DNA of 64,000 nucleotides from Gymnothorax reevesii (lineage: Eukaryota > Chordata > Actinopteri > Anguilliformes > Muraenidae): NCBI GenBank assembly GCA_029721435.1, contig CM056574.1, positions 3,795,001 to 3,859,000 on the forward strand, given 5' to 3'. Position numbers and translations under genes: made by a program. Below, piece after piece: positions 62,836 through 64,000 of the stretch. Below the pieces are notes generated by a model. The model saw nothing but the letters and a program-made list of their open reading frames with translations. It was not told the origin of the DNA and ran no database searches. Position 1 is the first letter of the stretch. Each line of letters starts with the position of its first letter.

Positions 62836-64000
62836 ATGATGCAGGCAGGAGTCCGTCTGAGACAGGACACTGAGACGACCCTACCAGAGCTCCCAGCGCA
62901 GCACAGGATCAGAGAGAAAGAAGAGGACCTACATGGACTGGAGTCTGTCCACATGGCAGAGTCAGAGACAAAATGCACTGCACCAGGACTAGACTCACTG
63001 GAGCCAGAGTGTGTTTCTGCAAACAGCAGGGTCAGTGATTTACATCACACACAAGCATCACTGATAAAAACAGAAGCTGATCTGAGCCCCAGCAACACTG
63101 GGGATCTAAAGACCGAGAGCCTAGACTTAACAGAACTGGTCTATGAAACCCATCTGCATCCTGACCAGATCAAACAGGAGACAGATTATGGAGACTATAT
63201 TAAGGTTGAACACGTTAATGTCTTGCAAGACGTTATATGTGTCGATATTAAATGTGATGAAGTGAAGTTTGAATCCAGTGAAGGTACAGTGAGTGATCTC
63301 ATGAATACTGAGCTTAATGTAGCCGGTATTGATGGAAAAGGCCAGAGAGAACCATGGCAGTGTGCAGGAGAGCCCAACACAAACAACAAAAAATCAGGGG
63401 AAAAACAGTCAGAATTAATCCAAGATGTGGGAATAGATATAATAGAAATAACCCAGCCTTGCTATCAGTATGAGAAGTGTTTTATGCATAAATCTCATTT
63501 AAATGACCTACTTAGAATACATGCAGATAAAGAGCCCTACAAATGTTTTCAACGTGAGAATAGTTTTGTTCATAAATCTCAATTAAATTCCCACCAGAGA
63601 ATTCATACAGGTGAAAAGCCCTACAAATGTGATCAGTGTGAGAAGAGGTTTTCATGGAAATCTGTTTTTAAATCCCACCAGAGAATTCATACTGGTGAAA
63701 AGCCCTACAAATGTGATCAGTGTGAGAGGAGGTTTTTTCATAAATCTACTTTAAATTCCCATCAGAGAATTCATACAGGTGAAAAGCCCTACAAATGTGA
63801 TCATTGTGAGAAGAGTTTTGTTCATAAATCTTCTTTAAATTCCCATCAGAGAATTCATACAGGTGAAAAGCCCTACAAATGTGATCATTGTGAGAAGAGT
63901 TTTGTTCATAAATCTTCTTTAAATTCCCATCAGAGAATTCATACAGGTGAAAAGCCCTACAAATGTGATCATTGTGAGAAGAGTTTTGTTCATAAATCTA
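62836..64000 (+). CDS. C2H2 zinc-finger protein, 3' end outside window
   Basis: The frame is open from ATG 62836 (next codon also ATG, 62839) to the window end, 388 codons, with an in-frame TGA upstream at 62815. Residues 1-208 are acidic and lack fingers but contain five psi-K-x-E sites (IKTE near 77, LKTE near 91, IKQE near 112, IKVE near 122, VKFE near 143). Fingers start at residue 209. Fingers 1 and 2 are degenerate (second cysteine is Tyr, then Arg). Fingers 3-6 are canonical C-X2-C-X12-H-X3-H with HTGEKPYK linkers, and finger 7 is cut. Specificity positions -1/2/3/6 are W/S/V/S in finger 3, H/S/T/S in finger 4 and H/S/S/S in fingers 5 and 6. It lacks recognisable KRAB or SCAN. It is likely a nuclear DNA-binding regulator; the target is unknown. 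Confidence 0.9.
   Translation, partial: MMQAGVRLRQDTETTLPELPAQHRIREKEEDLHGLESVHMAESETKCTAPGLDSLEPECVSANSRVSDLHHTQASLIKTEADLSPSNTGDLKTESLDLTELVYETHLHPDQIKQETDYGDYIKVEHVNVLQDVICVDIKCDEVKFESSEGTVSDLMNTELNVAGIDGKGQREPWQCAGEPNTNNKKSGEKQSELIQDVGIDIIEITQPCYQYEKCFMHKSHLNDLLRIHADKEPYKCFQRENSFVHKSQLNSHQRIHTGEKPYKCDQCEKRFSWKSVFKSHQRIHTGEKPYKCDQCERRFFHKSTLNSHQRIHTGEKPYKCDHCEKSFVHKSSLNSHQRIHTGEKPYKCDHCEKSFVHKSSLNSHQRIHTGEKPYKCDHCEKSFVHKS
63628..64000 (+). repeat. 84 bp tandem zinc-finger units
   Basis: Fingers start at 63628, 63712, 63796, 63880 and 63964, exactly 84 bp apart. Units from 63796 and 63880 are identical base for base over the 84 bp, and the visible part of the unit at 63964 agrees. The unit at 63712 differs at only a few positions. 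This is a recent in-frame duplication or gene conversion. Confidence 0.95.

Overview
This window is almost certainly teleost fish chromosomal DNA. It has no operons or bacterial signals, and it is built from repeat families typical of ray-finned fish: L2-type, L1/Tx1-type and I/Nimb-type LINEs, five Tc1-like DD34E DNA transposons, hAT and piggyBac non-autonomous elements, a Penelope-like element, and Gmr1-type Ty3/gypsy retrotransposons. Only one convincing host gene is visible: a C2H2 zinc-finger gene on the + strand that starts at 62836 and is cut by the window end. I cannot name the species.

Layout. 1-4950: a tRNA-like relic and an L2-type LINE on the minus strand, split by a 680 bp insert. 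5110-13905: two more L2-type fragments. One of them is split by a decayed hAT-like element (6672-11914), which carries a compact Gmr1-type retrotransposon (6870-9816), and is split again by a Tc1-like element (12172-13785). 13906-23170: a hAT transposase relic, another L2 fragment, a small MITE, a hAT-like element with a perfect 8 bp target duplication (18901-21870) holding a nearly intact Tc1-like transposon (20053-21662), and a deleted Tc1-like copy. 23190-28644: a LINE derivative that keeps ORF1 but no ORF2, a hAT MITE, and three LINE 3' ends, the last two joined head to tail to the one before. 28647-36893: a possible LTR/PBS relic, then a three-unit tandem array of 2.58 kb higher-order repeats. 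37991-47680: a large Gmr1-type element invaded by a Penelope-like element, a hairpin-ended element, a Tc1-like transposon and a SINE. 47683-53362: hairpin-ended elements, a diverged copy of the array repeat, and a third Gmr1-type fragment whose LTR is split by another Tc1-like transposon. 53827-55863: a 2 kb foldback element. 56427-60720: another array-type copy, an L1-type LINE and a CACTA-like fragment. 60951-61806: two short TIR elements. 62791-64000: the zinc-finger gene.

The most interesting signals are these. (1) Gmr1-type elements have integrase coded upstream of reverse transcriptase, the reverse of normal Ty3/gypsy order, and a SCAN-like gag. (2) A set of sequence-unrelated repeat families all begin with a terminal palindrome followed by a TATTGTTTT/ATGTTTT-like block, and several end in a small hairpin. 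(3) The higher-order tandem array has a mosaic third unit and repeated ETS/YY1-like and CTCF-like cores. (4) There is an ORF1-only LINE derivative. (5) There is a long foldback element.

All interpretation is from reading the sequence. No database search or alignment program was run, and family names rest on recognised motifs. Boundaries given as round numbers are approximate.
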